From contig NZ_JBQKKT010000005.1 of the NCBI RefSeq assembly GCF_052116585.1, positions 109,269 through 173,268 on the forward strand: 64,000 bases of DNA, written 5' to 3'. A program made the position numbers and the translations under genes. Each line of letters opens with the position of its first letter. The stretch's first letter is position 1. The notes under the pieces were generated by a model. That model did no database searches. It saw only the letters and a program-made list of their open reading frames with translations, and was not told the origin of the DNA. This DNA is from Luteococcus sp052116585. Lineage in GTDB: Bacteria; Actinomycetota; Actinomycetes; Propionibacteriales; Propionibacteriaceae. This document shows, piece by piece, positions 63,861 through 64,000 of this stretch.

Positions 63861-64000
63861 TGGTCGAGTCGCCCCAAGCGGATCTCTTCGGAGGGATGTG
63901 CGGGTCGCGCCCGGATCTTGAGAACTCAACAGCGTGTCTAAAGTCAATGCCTATTTTTACCCGTGGCCATTGATGTGAATCTCTTTGTGGGGTTTGTGTT
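63861..64000 (+). ncRNA. Leader of the 16S rRNA precursor (partial, runs off the window)
   Basis: The transcript leader contains TTGAGAACTCAACAG (63918-63932), a perfect short palindrome that is widely conserved in actinobacterial rRNA leaders (antitermination/processing region). It is followed by a T-rich run and GGGGTTTGTGTT at the window edge, so the mature 16S start lies just beyond 64000. No rRNA sequence itself is inside the window. Confidence 0.72.

Overview
The window is 64 kb of GC-rich, densely coding DNA from an actinobacterium. Family content points to the Propionibacteriales/Propionibacteriaceae or a near relative: a LssY-C membrane protein, DUF2461, DUF6308, an ABATE/CGNR regulator, a GXWXG/DUF4334 protein, actinobacterial XRE-like regulators, and an rRNA promoter with a TTGAGAACTCAA leader. 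The genus cannot be settled from the sequence alone. No tRNA, CRISPR array or prophage was seen. The last 150 bases are the promoter and leader of an rRNA operon whose 16S gene starts just past the right edge.

Layout. (1) 0-17 kb is housekeeping and transport: a VOC protein, a DUF559-type protein, HAD phosphatases, a LysE exporter, a two-gene glycine betaine/proline ABC transporter (ProV plus a ProW-ProX fusion), an SMR exporter, two MFS exporters, a PP2C-like protein, an L,D-transpeptidase lipoprotein and an enoyl-CoA hydratase-like protein. (2) 17.3-20 kb holds three tandem, overlapping or abutting paralogous XRE-like genes of unknown role, followed by an IS3-family insertion sequence (20.1-21.4 kb). 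(3) 21.7-44.4 kb is one leftward run of nine genes that forms a large defence operon: SNF2-type helicase (DrmD-like), N6-adenine methylase (DrmMI/PglX-like), 5'-nucleotidase, DUF262/DUF1524 (GmrSD-like) protein, DarT toxin, DarG antitoxin, a 2161-residue YprA/DUF1998 helicase with nuclease-like C-terminus, a UvrD-type helicase with a RelE-like N-terminus, and a multi-spanning membrane protein. (4) 44.6-48.1 kb is accessory: three rightward genes led by DUF6308, a GNAT protein, and an excisionase-like antitoxin followed by what may be the stump of a PIN toxin. (5) 48.3-64 kb returns to ordinary genes: a secreted phosphodiesterase-like protein, a SWIM/SNF2 helicase, a lipoprotein and a secreted protein, HAD and ribokinase genes, a cupin gene with a frameshift at a C6 run, a BCCT betaine transporter, a CGNR regulator and a DUF4334 protein.

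How it fits together. The defence operon resembles class 1 DISARM (SNF2 helicase + adenine methylase + helicase/DUF1998), but the helicase and DUF1998 are one polypeptide, no phospholipase-D gene (drmC) is visible, and three further effector modules (5'-nucleotidase, GmrSD-like, DarTG) sit inside it with overlapping or 1-30 base junctions, so they are probably co-expressed. ProV-ProWX and the BCCT carrier give the cell two routes for betaine uptake. Two repeat families stand out. One is a roughly 95-105 base intergenic palindromic element (arms around ACTCCGCAAACCGACC) with six copies. The other is a short repeat (TCCCTGAGCTTGTCGAAGGG and its complement) inserted in frame into two of the defence genes.
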